A stretch of DNA of 64,000 nt from Candidula unifasciata. Taxonomy: Eukaryota; Mollusca; Gastropoda; Stylommatophora; Geomitridae. The position numbers and the translations under genes are program-made. The notes beneath the pieces were generated by a model, which was not told the DNA's origin, made no database searches, and saw only the letters and a list, made by a program, of their open reading frames with translations. Positions 53,625 through 64,000 of this stretch are shown piece by piece. Every line of letters starts with the position of its first letter. The first letter of the stretch is position 1. The stretch spans positions 62,001 through 126,000 of the forward strand of contig CAJHNH020000233.1 in the NCBI GenBank assembly GCA_905116865.2, given 5' to 3'.

Positions 53625-55500
53625 GAACTATTGAAATGTGTGCCTTCTCAAAACTACTGGAATTTTAGCAGTATATTATTTAAATTAGTGCCTTCTAATC
53701 AAGCCTCTCAAAGACCAACCCCACGTCCTCGTCGTGAGAGGTGGTAACAGGACAAAGTAGGGGATTGCTAGGTGTGGGCGAAGTATGGTGTGGCCTCGTG
53801 CCACGGGACCGCTACGGTAGCCATGAAGGCCACCCTGGGTCACCCCGAAACGTCCTGGCCAACGGGGCTCTGGTGAAGTTGCGACAGGCCTAGCAAGCCG
53901 GCAATGGATTTTTTACCGCTACAAAAATCAAAATGAGATATAAACGGACTAAACTCTTTGCAGATGACCAGGCCTTGATAGCAGATACAGCCATGAAATT
54001 GCAACAACATCTAACATCCATGAATGAAGAATGTAAAACAAATAATATGAGAATCAACACTGAAAAGACAGAAGTAATGTCAATAGGAAAAAAGAAGACA
54101 GATCTAAACATAACAATAGAATACAAAGGCATTAAACAGGCATCTGAGTTTAAATATCTGGGAACTACATTTACCGAAGATGGGAAATTGGATAAAGAAA
54201 TTGACATTAGGTGCAGTAAAGCAAACCAAGTATTGGGACAGCTAGCCCCCCTCTTACAGCATAAGACAATCCCAATCAGCACAAAGAGACATCTTATTCA
54301 AAGCATATTTATTCCAACTCTGTGCTACCAGTGCCAGACATGGTCACTCACAACAAACCATAAAAGAAAATTAGTAACCACGGAAATGAGATGTCTGAGA
54401 AGGGCTGTAGGAGTGACCATAAGAGATAAGATCAGAAATGAGATCATAAGAGAACAAGTCGGCACAGAACCAATTCTGGATTACATACAAAGACAGCAAG
54501 TGAAATGGTTTGCCCACTTAGAGAGAATGCCTTGTGACACCATACCATACAAAGCATACATGGGAAGAGAAGAAGGATGTAGAGCACGGGGTAGACCAAG
54601 AACAAGATGGAAGGATAACATCAGAGAAACTCTACAACAGCACGATGTGCCTATGGTCGAGGCAGCCAGAAGAGCTAGAAACAGAACCTTATATCTCCCT
54701 CGACACCCACAGCGGTAAAAGAGGAAGTGAAGAAGAAGAAGAAGTGCCTTCTAAAAAAAACTATTGAAATGTGTGCCAAATCTGAAACAACTAGTATTTG
54801 TGTTTTCTGAGAAACTACTGGAATGTGTGCTCTCTTGGGGAATTGGGAGGAGTCGGGGTGCTATTAAAGTTTGTGCTTTCTGAGAAACTACTGGAATGTG
54901 TGCTCTCTTGGGGAATTGGGAGGAGTCGGGGTGCTATTAAAGTTTTCTGCTTTCTAAGAAACTACTGGAATGTGTGCTCTCTTGGGGAATTGGGAGGGAG
55001 TCGGGGTGCTATTAAAGTTTTCTGCTTTCTAAGAAACTACTGGAATGTGTGCTCTCTTGGGGAATTGGGAGGGAGTCGGGGTGCTATTAAAGTTTGTGCT
55101 TTCTGAGAAACTACTAGAATGTGTGCTCTCTTGGGGAATTGGGAGGAGTCGGGGTACTATTGAAGTTTTGTGCTTTCTGGGAAACTACTGGACTGCGCGT
55201 TCTATGGGGGATTAGGTGGGGGTCTACTGAAGTCTGTGACTTCCGAGAAACTACTGGAATCTGTGCCTGCCGGAAAACTACTTGAATCTGTGCCTTGTGA
55301 GGCTATTGGAATTGATTCCGTATAGGAGTGTGTGCCTTCTCAGAAACCAGGGGAATGTGTGCATTTTGGTAAACTATTAAAATATCTGCCTTCTAGAAAG
55401 GGAAAAAAAACCACTATATGAATTTGTACCTTCTGAGAAGCTACATGAATGTGTACCTTCTAAAGAACTTTTGGAATTTGTGTCTTTTGGGAAACCACTA
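53625..55500. repeat. 73-74-bp minisatellite interrupted by a LINE
   Basis: The best block (54800-55190) has five copies containing GAGAAACTACTGGAATGTGT, GGGGAATTGGGAGGAGTCGG and TATTAAAGTTT. Diverged short units (GTGCCTTCT...AAACTACT) flank it from 53625 to 53698 and from 54743 to about 55500. The LINE at 53699-54742 is nested inside. Confidence 0.9.
53687..54754 (+). mobile_element. Internally deleted LINE joining a 5' leader to an RT C-terminus, with 12-bp target duplication
   Basis: The element (53699-54742) is flanked by AGTGCCTTCTAA at 53687-53698 and 54743-54754 and ends in a GAA-rich tail. Its first ~210 bp are non-coding leader (TCGTGAGAGGTGGTAACAGG, GGGACCGCTACGGTAGCCAT, CGAAACGTCCTGGCCAACGG). 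An intact 261-codon frame (53933-54718) follows, starting just before the RT catalytic box (LFADDQALIADT). It includes INTEKTEVM, FKYLGTTFTEDGKLDKEIDI and LCYQCQTW, then CLRRAVGV, WFAHLERM and GRPRTRWKD. Endonuclease and the N-terminal RT are absent. Because the duplication brackets leader and tail together, the deletion was probably present before this insertion, making it a non-autonomous LINE. A single event such as template switching during insertion is an alternative. Confidence 0.87.
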
Positions 55501-56695
55501 AACATTCCGTTTTGCTAACATATAATGATAATTCTTCACCCCCCCCCCACCCTCCCCTTCCCCCCACCCCCTGTTGTGTGCAATATATGGGTATATGAAA
55601 GGGAAGTTCAATATTGAACGTAAACACTTGGTGCGGTGCAGGACACATTGAACGCAATGTGAAGAGAGAGAAAAACGGTTGGCTCCAAGTCCCCGGAGAG
55701 GAAGGATGCGGTGATGTAGGTTCTAGTCTGGGTGGTGCCAGACCAGTCCTGCACACCCGCATGTTACGCTGGCGTTAGGCATACAGGCTATCGGCGAGAG
55801 ATGCCGCAGAGGCCGGGCATTAAATGTGCGTGACAGAAGCTCGTGTGGTGAGATGGGAGATCTCAAGTACGTGTCAGGCCGCAGACGGAAGGTCTGGATA
55901 ATCTTCACAAGGTATTGTGCATCGGCCTGTGTGGTCTTTCTAGTGACAGTGTACCCAAGGGATGGGTGTCATAGAGATAGACACGTACTCACGAGCAGTG
56001 GGTTTGTACGAGCAGGTAATGTTTGCTCGTTGTTAACCACGGAACAGGGTGGCAGTAGAAGTAGCCCAGAGCGTCCGGAGTGTGTGTTGCCTTGCCAGTA
56101 GGAATGACTGTGGCAGTATAGAAATTCATGTGGATTCATTGTCTTGGTTTTGAAATACATTAATTATATTTTGACGTTCAACATGTATCCAGCGTCCCTT
56201 ATTGCTGTTGGGCGGGTGTGGTGACTTTGATCTGTAAAACTATTAAGCATACCTGGATACTTGGCAAGTGTGCGGTGTAGCAAGCGAGCATTTCGTACGC
56301 GGCAATGGGTGCCAACCCCCATCAAAATGTCCTGAAAGTGTGTTGACTTGATCCAGATTCTGCTATTAAAACTGTGGCATCCTACTGTCTGCTGAATACT
56401 ATTTTGGTCTGTAAGTTTAACTCTCAAAAATATTTTTAAATTACATCGTGGAAACCTTCAATTACACCACAATTGATTTTTAGATGCTTTTAAGCTGTAC
56501 TGTTAAAAGTTAAATTTTTAAACTTAGTCAGGTGGGAAATATCTATGGGAATATGTGAACTTGGTGTGCGCATATATGGATCATCATCGGTGCTATGGTG
56601 TTCGTCCATTGTGCTTAGATGCAGCTTATGTGATGCAGGTGTAACATGGACACATTCGTAGGCCCAAAAACATTTATGGTTTTTTTTTTTAAGAG
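55501..56695. other. Unassigned, with C-rich tract at 55540-55571
   Basis: Small frames on both strands without motifs. No gene recognised. Confidence 0.45.
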
Positions 56696-56699
56696 ATAA

Positions 56700-56801
56700 A
56701 TAAATGGGTATAGTAAAAGCAGCCGTGAAAAGAAACCCGTCCGGTGGGTTTGTTAGAAACGTACGAAGAAGTAAGACAGGGATGTGTTTTTGTCACCTGG
56801 T

Positions 56802-56889
<88 letters not shown>

Positions 56890-57690
56890 TGTGTACAGCG
56901 AAATGATACTGAGGGACATAAAAGATACATCAGGAATGAGAGTGGAAGGCTATAATACAACACACGTTATGCAGATAATACAGTATTGATAGATGCAAAT
57001 ACAAATGATCTACAACAATTATTAGGTACTGTAGTGGGGGAAAGTGCAAAAAAGGGCCTTTATTTGAATATATAGAAAACAGAGGTAATAGCTATATTAA
57101 AGAAAAGAATATCCCCACAGTGTGATAGTAGAATATAGGGTAAAAAGTTTAAGTTAATGTAAGTCAATAAATTCAAATATCTGGATACAATCATATCAGA
57201 CGGAAGAAGTCTGTCAGAAATTAAGAGCAGAATATGCCAGGCCGAGGTTACATTTCACAGAACGAAGAACATTTTGTGCAGCAGGTCCCTCTCTTTTGGA
57301 TGTCCGAAAGAGAGTACTAAAATATTACGTAGAACCTATACTGCTGTACGGTGGTGAATCATGGAATGTGAATGCACTAATCAGAAAGAACCTGGAGGCG
57401 ACAAAGATGTGGTTTCTCAGACAAATGTTAATAATCACGGGGACTGCCAGAGTAACTTACGGGGATTGCTTGAAAGAAGCAAATGAAAAAAAAAGATCAA
57501 TATATACAGCTATAATGAAAAGACAAGGACTGTTACTTGGTCGTGTGATTGTGATGGAGGGGGGGGGGGGGGGGGGGAGGGTGGCTTTGGAGAATATTGT
57601 GACGACTGGAATGATGAACGGTAGAAGAGTACAGCTCACTAGATCACTGAGACTATTAAGCTCCCCCACCACTACAAGGTAACGACAATT
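56700..57690 (+). pseudogene. Degenerate LINE RT to post-RT region with SSR expansions inside
   Basis: With shifts the reading is GIVKAAVK, GFVRTYEEVRQGC-like, LFSL, YSEMILRDIKDTSGMRVEGY, NTVLIDAN (in place of the YADDTVLIA box), KFKYLDTIISDGRSLSEIKS, then VLKYYVEPILLYGGESWNVN, EATKMWFLRQML and VALENIVTTGM. The metal-binding box is broken. A CT/GT tract (56805-56894) lies between the LFSL and YSEM codons, and a G tract (57558-57577) lies in the GG-containing codons before VALENI. Confidence 0.8.
56805..56894. repeat. (CT)n(GT)n microsatellite inside LINE relic
   Basis: About 68 bp of CT followed by about 22 bp of GT. It occupies a spot that in related elements would read TCTCTTTGTACAGC. Confidence 0.93.
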
Positions 57691-57895
57691 AAATATGCCA
57701 GTCAATAAATTGCGTAGCTTCTTGTTTGCGTCTTCTTTGTTTCAACTGTGATATAAATTAAGTAACCGCAGACAGTCTCACGTGGGTTACAGGGCCGTGC
57801 AGATATTTGATAGTTGCACTCAAGCTTTAGGTGAATTAATGGCTGCTCAGCGGCAAATGTTGCGTTTAGGAGATACACACTCATGCAGCATGCAA
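57691..57895. other. Unassigned
   Basis: No gene recognised. Confidence 0.4.
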
Positions 57896-58372
57896 TAATC
57901 ATAATCAGGAAATGTTCAATTATTACTAATAATAAAACATGCACGAATCGCAGAGATGACATAAGCAAATACCAAGGCGGTTAAATATATAATAATAATA
58001 ACAGAGATTAAAGATGCATTAATCGTAGATGAAAAAAAAAGCATTAAAACGGACATTAAATGTGCATAATCATAGAGATAAACTGTGCAATAATCACGTA
58101 GATGATATATACAATAATCAGAGATGAAATCAGCAATAACCAGAGAGATTAAATTTGCAATGATCACAAAAATGAAATATGCAGTAATCAAAAAAAAAGA
58201 TCAAACATGTAATAATCCTAAGAGATGAAATATGCAATAATCCCAAGAGATGAAATATGCAAAAATCCCCAGAGATAAAAATATGCAATAATCACAGAGG
58301 TGAATTATGTAATAATTAAAAAAACTTAAAATTCAATAATCACAGATAAAATCCATAATTTTGAAAAATCAT
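57896..58372. repeat. Degenerate ~30-bp array
   Basis: Recurrent ATGCAATAATCACAGAGATG and AGAGATGAAATATGCAATAA at about 25-32 bp spacing, strongly diverged at the edges. Confidence 0.7.
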
Positions 58373-58685
58373 TCACATAAATGCAAGTATAATTATTATT
58401 ACCAATACAGAAGTATACACAATTTTTTTTAATGATTATGAGAAAATATAAATTACAAAGTCCAATGCTACACTGGGTTCTTCTGGTCGAGAGGTGAAAT
58501 CTAAGCTCTCCCGCTGGGGACAGGGATTCAATTCTCTGTAAAATGAGAGGCTTTTTCCGTAACTTGCACATTTTATGCAGACAGCGCTTTAACTATGCGG
58601 CCCTAAATCCCTAGGCGAATGATCTAAGTTTAGAGTTATGTAGTTTCATAAACGCACAATAACAATAACAATTATTATTATTATT
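58373..58685. other. Unassigned
   Basis: An irregular ATT-rich tail lies near 58668-58685. No gene. Confidence 0.4.
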
Positions 58686-59215
58686 TGTCTGTTGTCCTAC
58701 TGATTAGGCCAAAAAACGTCGCAGACAGGAGTTATTTGTAGTTTCCTGTCTGTTTCTAGTTGCATAGGATGTGGTAATGTCATACTGTGTTTCTGCATTG
58801 TCACTTTCATTCCCTCCACCCATGTCGTTCTTGGTCGACCTCTTGCCTCGATAGCCTGCTGTTCTCATGTAGTACGCGCCAGCTGCTGGCTGATATTGTT
58901 CCATTCTGGTCAGTTGACGAAACCATTTGATTCTTCGATGTTCTACGAAATTACTTACCACCACTGTCTACCATTGTTCTTAGTCCTTCACGTGTAACTG
59001 TCTCTTCCTGTTGTTCCGGTCGCATTTCTTACACATCTCATCAGTTGTAATTTTGCGTTTGTGTTTTTCTAGGATTGTCCATGTCTGGCACTGGTAGCAT
59101 ACAGTTGGTACGAAGAGCGCATTTATCAGCTGCCTTTTGTGTGCATGATCATATTTTGATGCCTCAAAAGTGGCGCTAGTTACTAATCGATGCTATCCTG
59201 TTAGCTTTCTGTATA
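58686..59215 (-). pseudogene. LINE 3'-end relic (minus)
   Basis: On the minus strand: DIVIQKANRIAS, CMLPVPDMDNPRKTQ, RPEQQEETV, then VVSNFVEHRRIKWFRQLTRM, GYRGKRSTKNDMG and YATRNRQETTN. The IKWF..LTRM and RGR/KRSTK..W-like blocks match the post-RT region of the element at 53699-54742, though diverged. Confidence 0.65.
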
Positions 59216-59234
59216 ACAATATCAGTAATCGTTA

Positions 59235-59487
59235 AAAGAAAGTAAGGGACCCTTTTCCCCACCTTTAGGCGTATAGGGCATATAAGGCTGGACCTATATT
59301 TTTATAGACCAATCGGCACAAGATAGGTCCGGCCTCCTCTACTTCCCGGGACTGCATCCGGTACCCACTCAAGGCTGGGTCGACCTGGGAGCCAAGGTCA
59401 TTTTTGAAAAAGTCCGGCTCCTCCAGGGAGCGAACCCACGACCTTCCGATCCGAGGCGAGCGTCTAGCCGCTCCGCCACGGGGACTC
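59235..59487 (-). mobile_element. tRNA-derived SINE family F (best copy, minus)
   Basis: The reverse complement starts CCCCGTGGCGGAGCGGCTAG (A box TGGCGGAGCGGCTAG) and has B box GTGGGTTCGCTCCCTGG. It then reads GACCTTGGCTCCCAGGTCGA, GAAGTAGAGGAGGCCGGACC and GCCCTATACGCCTAAAGGTG, ending in CCCTTAC. The head resembles a tRNA of the Leu/Ser type in its A box, which is inference. Confidence 0.85.
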
Positions 59488-60115
59488 CTATTAGTAATCA
59501 TAATAACAAAAATACTAAGGAGGTAGGGTCAAAATGCACCGTGTCCTTTCAACATATAGTTTACACAAAAATTATACATGGATCTGAGAATGTAGCTAAT
59601 ACCTGGACAAATTCATACTGTAACACAGAACAATAACAAAACAAAATAATAATACACCAGAAATTAATGGTTGGATTCTAACTCACAGCGACCTACTTTA
59701 TGTCTTACTTGTTGATGATGACAACGGAGATGGGGAAATGGTGAAGACAACGACAAAGACGGAGGAGGAGGAGAAGATATATGCAAAACGCATGCAGTTA
59801 GAACAAGTATTCATGCATGCAAGGAACTAGTGGTTATATCGTGGCGGGTGTTGTCTTCAAAACAGGTTTTCGTTTCCCGGGTAGACCCAGCATTACCTCT
59901 TTCAGCACCGGGAAACGCAATGAAAGTTTACTGATTACTTAATAAGCGGTAGTAAACATTTCTTAACTTCGTCTCTGCCATTTTTCCAGTACAGTCATCT
60001 ACTTGATTAGTTATGTACTTGAATTGTTAGTAATGGGGCAACTATCTCCCCTGTTGACACACAAGCAGATACCCTGTAGTACTAAAGTGAATTTTATTAG
60101 AACTATTTTTTTTTA
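59488..60115. other. Unassigned
   Basis: No gene or repeat recognised. Confidence 0.5.
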
Positions 60116-60570
60116 GCCAACACTATGCTATCAGTGATAAACGTGGACACTTTCATCTTCCAATGAACTTAAAAATTGTGACAACAGAGATGAAATGCCT
60201 TAGAAGAGCTGCAGGAGTTTCAAGGAAAGACGGAATGCGAAATCATGAAATCAGACGAATGCTAGGAGTAAAGCGTCTTACAAGTCATCAAAGAACAAAT
60301 GAAGTGGTCTGGACACCTAACAAGAAACCCTTGTACTATCCGCCACAGAGAGCCACACTAAAACGTTACAAGAGGTATAAAGCGAGTGGAAGAGCTCGGA
60401 AAATATGGAGTTGATGGCATTAAGAACAGCCTTACAGAAATTAACATCAGTCTTAATAGTGCTCTTGTCAGAGCTCATCAACGAATTTTAGATCTCCCCC
60501 CGACACTTCGCTGGGGTACAAGGTGGAAGAGAAGAAAAACTTAAAATTGTTCTATGTCTCATAGTTGTAC
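60116..60570 (+). pseudogene. LINE post-RT relic
   Basis: MNLKIVTTEMKCLRRAAGVS, RKDGMRNHEIRRMLGVKRL, VVWT and ASGRARKIW, then LTEINISLNSAL-like and SPPDTSLGYKVEEKKN with shifts. This is the C-terminal region after RT in animal LINEs, with a frameshift in the middle. Confidence 0.75.
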
Positions 60571-60879
60571 TATGGTAACTCAGTAAGATGCCCAACGGGT
60601 TTCTCTGCTAAATGGATGTATGAATGGAATAATGAATGCGTGGAAGATAATGCAAGACAGGTCTGTGTGCCCAATTCTTAACCTTTTGAAAATAACTAGA
60701 AGAAGAAGAAGTCAACCTATGACTGAAAGAGGTAAATGAGTACGAGGTAAGGCCTGGGCAAATATATCTTGATTTTCACCAGATTGCCTAAAAAGTGCCG
60801 TAAGGTTCTATAAAAAGCATTTGAGCGCCATGTGCCTCATGCACCAATTCAGGCAAAGCGCTCTTTACCTAGTACTTAC
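60571..60879. other. Unassigned
   Basis: No gene recognised. Confidence 0.4.
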
Positions 60880-61500
60880 TTAGCTTTTTACTAAGCAAAC
60901 ACTAAAGCCCAATAACATCATACAGAAGATGTATTAAAGAAGTTGAATGTAGAATAGCAAGCAAAATCAGCATTTATAAAATGAAGAATATGTTATGCAA
61001 TCTTTCTTTGTCAGTTGAGACGAAAACGAGAATTCTTAAAAGCTATATAAATCATATCTTGATATACGGAAGATGATCATGAACTTATTGGGAAGCAGCG
61101 GAGATGTGGTTCTATAGACGAATGATGAGAATACCCTGGACAAATAAAAAGAGTAATGAAGATATCTTAAAATACACCGACTCACGGAGAGAACTGATTA
61201 CACATATCAGAAAAGAGACAATTTACATTCGCTGGTGAATTGGTGAGAAGAAGAAAACTGGAGAACATTGTGACAGCAGGAAAGTTGGGCAGAAAAAAAT
61301 GCAGAGGGAGACCGAGAGAAATGGTGCTTGGCAGTTTCACATCACGGCATGGAGGATCATCTGTGTGCGATTTCGCTGAAAGTATACGAGACAGAAGGTT
61401 GTGGAGAGACATGACTAGTAACTTCACATGGCATGGACTTTTTAAGAAGAAGAAACAAACGGACCTAACCCAAGACTGCGGCGATCATGTGAGACGGCCA
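60880..61500 (+). pseudogene. LINE post-RT relic
   Basis: With stops: RRCIKEVECRIASKISIYKM, KNMLCNLSLSVETKTRILKS, YINHILIYG, EMWFYRRMMRIPWTNKKSNE, DILKYTDSRRELITHIRKRQ, then VRRRKLENIVTAGKLG and RKKCRGRPREM. The same family as 1-272. Confidence 0.8.
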
Positions 61501-62230
61501 GCTAAAAGCGTCCACGTTTAATGGTACGATATTCAAATTAATTATATGAATGCACACTATCAAACAAAAAATAAAAAATAAATCAACGGTAAACAGTCAA
61601 ATGTTTCCCATGTTAACAATATTGCTGTATCCATCTGGACAGCCGGTGCTGCTATAATCAAAGCGACAAGAAATTGCTTCAGCTTATAACAGCCACAAAC
61701 ATGAAGCGTTGAGCTACCTCGGCGCACTCAGTCGAGCTAACACAGCAGGCTTCGGATGGCTGGTTTTCACGCTTCAGATGCAGCACGTTCTTATAGTCCA
61801 GGTCACAATGCTCTGTCGACACCTACACCCACCCACACTGGACTGCAAGTCTTTTTGTAACGGTGGGTGCCAGGGCTACCGATACTGGGTCCCCCCCCCC
61901 CCCCCTCAGATCTAGGGTTTTTAATGACGTCTTGGGTTCAGATTTTGCATCTTGTGTGTGTGATTTTTTAAAATATAATATTCTTATATAACAGTGTGTA
62001 ACGGATTCGTTTCGTTACTATACAATTTGAAATTTTTATCAATCATACGTTTTTGCTTTTGTTTTTTGTTCTTTGTTTGTGCATTGCAGTTTAGTTTGGG
62101 TTTTGATGAAAATCTCACTGGCCGCCCTGGTGGGTGCGCCCCTAATATAACTGTATCGCAGGGTCACACGGTGGTCTGGTGATACTGTCGTGTTTGATTC
62201 TTATCTACGACATCCTACAAACTGAAACAT
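61501..62230. other. Unassigned, with C tract at 61891-61905
   Basis: Frames at 61709 and 61994 show no known motif. Confidence 0.45.
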
Positions 62231-62234
62231 TAGG

Positions 62235-62518
62235 TGCTGGCGTGTGGGGGGGTGGGTGTGGGGAAAGGTGGGTGTGGGGAAAGGTGGGTGTGGGGATAGG
62301 TGGGTGTGGGGAAAGGTGGGTGTGGGGAAAGGTGGGGGTGGGGAGAGGTGGGGGTGGGGAGAGGTGGGTGTGGGGAGAGGTGGGTGTGGGGAGAGGTGGG
62401 TGTGGGGAGAGGTGGGTGTGGGGAGAGGTGGGGGTGGGGATAGGTGGAGGTGGGGAGAGGTGGGGTGGAGAGAGGTGGGGTGGGGAGATGTGGGGGTGGG
62501 GAGAAGTGGGTGTGGGAT
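62235..62518. repeat. 18-bp G-rich minisatellite
   Basis: The unit is like GTGGGGAGAGGTGGGTGT. The + strand is almost C-free, with G-quadruplex potential. Open frames of 90-144 codons on both strands are by-products of the unit length. Confidence 0.95.
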
Positions 62519-64000
62519 GTGACAATACGCGCGGTGACTTCAGAATGACTTTCCTCAACCTACTTTTATTTGTATGTATTTTGAAGTATACAGACAAATA
62601 GGGATTTGGATACATCCTTAATCTTAGTAAGACGAGCACATCACACCTTTAATTCTCCTGGACCGTTGGTCATATCAAACACTAAAACTTTTTCCCAGAT
62701 GTTAAGGGTTAAGGTACAGAGATAAGACTGACCAAGCAGACTTACTGACTGGAGATTTGCACACCATCTGTTGGTGTCAGATATTTTATCTCGTAGCCAG
62801 ACTTTTAGGAGCAGCTAACTCCGGCTAATTGTGTTTAATTCCCCCTGAGGTTACCTAACTCGACGGCAGGTCCGACGGTCACTATTGACACAGTGAGCGG
62901 AAAGTGTTGGCAGAAGAATTGACAAAGTCGGATTTTATTGTGATGGCAGGTGAAGTAGCCCGTAGGTGTGACTTGTCTTATTTGCTCTGGTCAGCTTAAT
63001 TGAACCAGGAGATCCTAGCGTGGGAATTCAAACAATTGGTGTACAGTCACTGACTGACAGTGAATAAACTTACCCACAAGGGAGGAGCTGTGATATCCCT
63101 GAATGAGAATGATTTTAGGCGTAATGTAGGAGGAGCTTGATAAAAGTTATAAAGGGCTGAACTTAAGGTCTGGTAAATGAGATCCTGTCTAGCACATGCC
63201 ATCTGTTGGGCTTAACCTAAGCTTGAGACAGAACTTTTGGCATCGTGGTTTCATTTTTTCCAGTTCCCACATTGGGCAGGGACTAGTAGGCATCCATTAT
63301 TTGCCGACCGTCGAGTGTAACGACCTGCAGAAAGCAGTGAGGACGACAAACTGGAAAAGATAGTCAGGGTCTCAAGCCGAGAACTGTCCTGATGAGCTAA
63401 GTTATGTACAACTTTAATGTCATCTATAACATCATCCCAACTCTACTAGCCTAAACAAGTTCATTTTAATTTCGATTTATTAAATAAATCTTTTTGATGT
63501 GTTTACACAGAGTTAAGTAAATTGTGTACTTAGGTTCAAGTGTCTTTGTGCATATTAGTTTACTTCAGCTAACAAATATTTAAATCACTTGATGGGGGCT
63601 TTTAAATGATGCCAGAAGAGGAGACCAGTCGCAGGGGTTAATTGAGCACCTGGATTATATCACAGTGGGTTTATCCAGATATCTATCTATCCCTTCTCCT
63701 TCTCCTGTGGATACAAGTACAGCAACTTTCATTTCATGGAACGAGCCACTCGCTGTTTTCTTGGCTATCCAGGACTGTCTAGGATCAACATAGCTTAGAT
63801 AATAGTCCAGTTTCTCACGTGGGTGGGCATTGTTAAGGTTCAAACCCACACCCTCACTATTTCAGTGTATTTACCCACGTGGGCGCGCGATAATTGGAGA
63901 TCTCGTCTGGGAATTTATAACATCGAGCGATAATTGGGTATCTCGTCTCGGGGTTTATAACATCATGTAACAAAAATGTCGCTCTCTAGAATTAAAACCT
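62519..64000. other. Unassigned to window end; small direct repeat at 63888-63970
   Basis: GCGATAATTGG.(G/T)ATCTCGTCT followed by GG..TTTATAACATC occurs twice about 50 bp apart. No gene recognised. Confidence 0.45.

Noticed and set aside
59420..59487. A minus-strand tRNA gene
   Set aside because: The same reasoning; it belongs to SINE family F and recurs at 35930-36230.

Overview
The window reads as animal nuclear DNA, most likely from a mollusc and probably a gastropod. The support is GT-AG introns, tRNA-derived SINEs, many non-LTR retrotransposon pieces, hAT-like MITEs, and an extreme load of micro- and minisatellites. The species assignment is inference. Only two host genes are recognisable. 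The rest is intron or intergenic DNA dominated by repeats. I see no operon, prokaryotic feature, CRISPR array, rRNA or intact tRNA gene, and no previously undescribed multi-gene system.

Host genes. (1) The C-terminal 444 codons of COG8 (conserved oligomeric Golgi complex subunit 8) lie on the + strand in five exons: 12423-12622, 13811-13892, 16904-17088, 18259-18427 and 22582-23280. Splice phases agree at every junction. The 5' exons were not found in the window. (2) The terminal coding exon of POLR2H (RPB8, shared subunit of RNA polymerases I, II and III) lies on the - strand at 35750-35877. Its upstream exons were not found. The two genes converge, with about 12.5 kb between their stop codons.

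Layout. 1-12.4 kb: LINE and RNase H relics, a piggyBac-like MITE, and large arrays with units of 53, ~330, 72, 25 and 24 bp. 12.4-23.3 kb: COG8 exons separated by introns holding 59-, 41-, ~50- and 39-bp arrays and a solo LTR. 23.3-35.7 kb: SINEs, an internally deleted RTE-type LINE with target-site duplication, an 81-bp array, and LINE and RNase H relics. 35.7-36.8 kb: POLR2H end, SINE, ~60-bp array. 36.8-53.6 kb: SINEs, degenerate arrays, microsatellites, a long foldback element and two SPIN-like hAT MITEs. 53.6-64 kb: a LINE nested in a 73-bp minisatellite, four more LINE relics, a SINE and G-rich repeats.

The strongest pattern is that many tandem arrays appear to start from a short piece of a recognisable sequence. 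A ~50-bp array in COG8 intron 18428-22581 resembles the end of the preceding exon plus its 5' splice site. 39-bp and 27-bp arrays come from inside dispersed SINE-like repeats. Homopolymer or dinucleotide tracts have expanded inside LINE coding sequence. A 725-bp solo LTR interrupts the exon-derived array, and the array makes its 5-bp target duplication readable.
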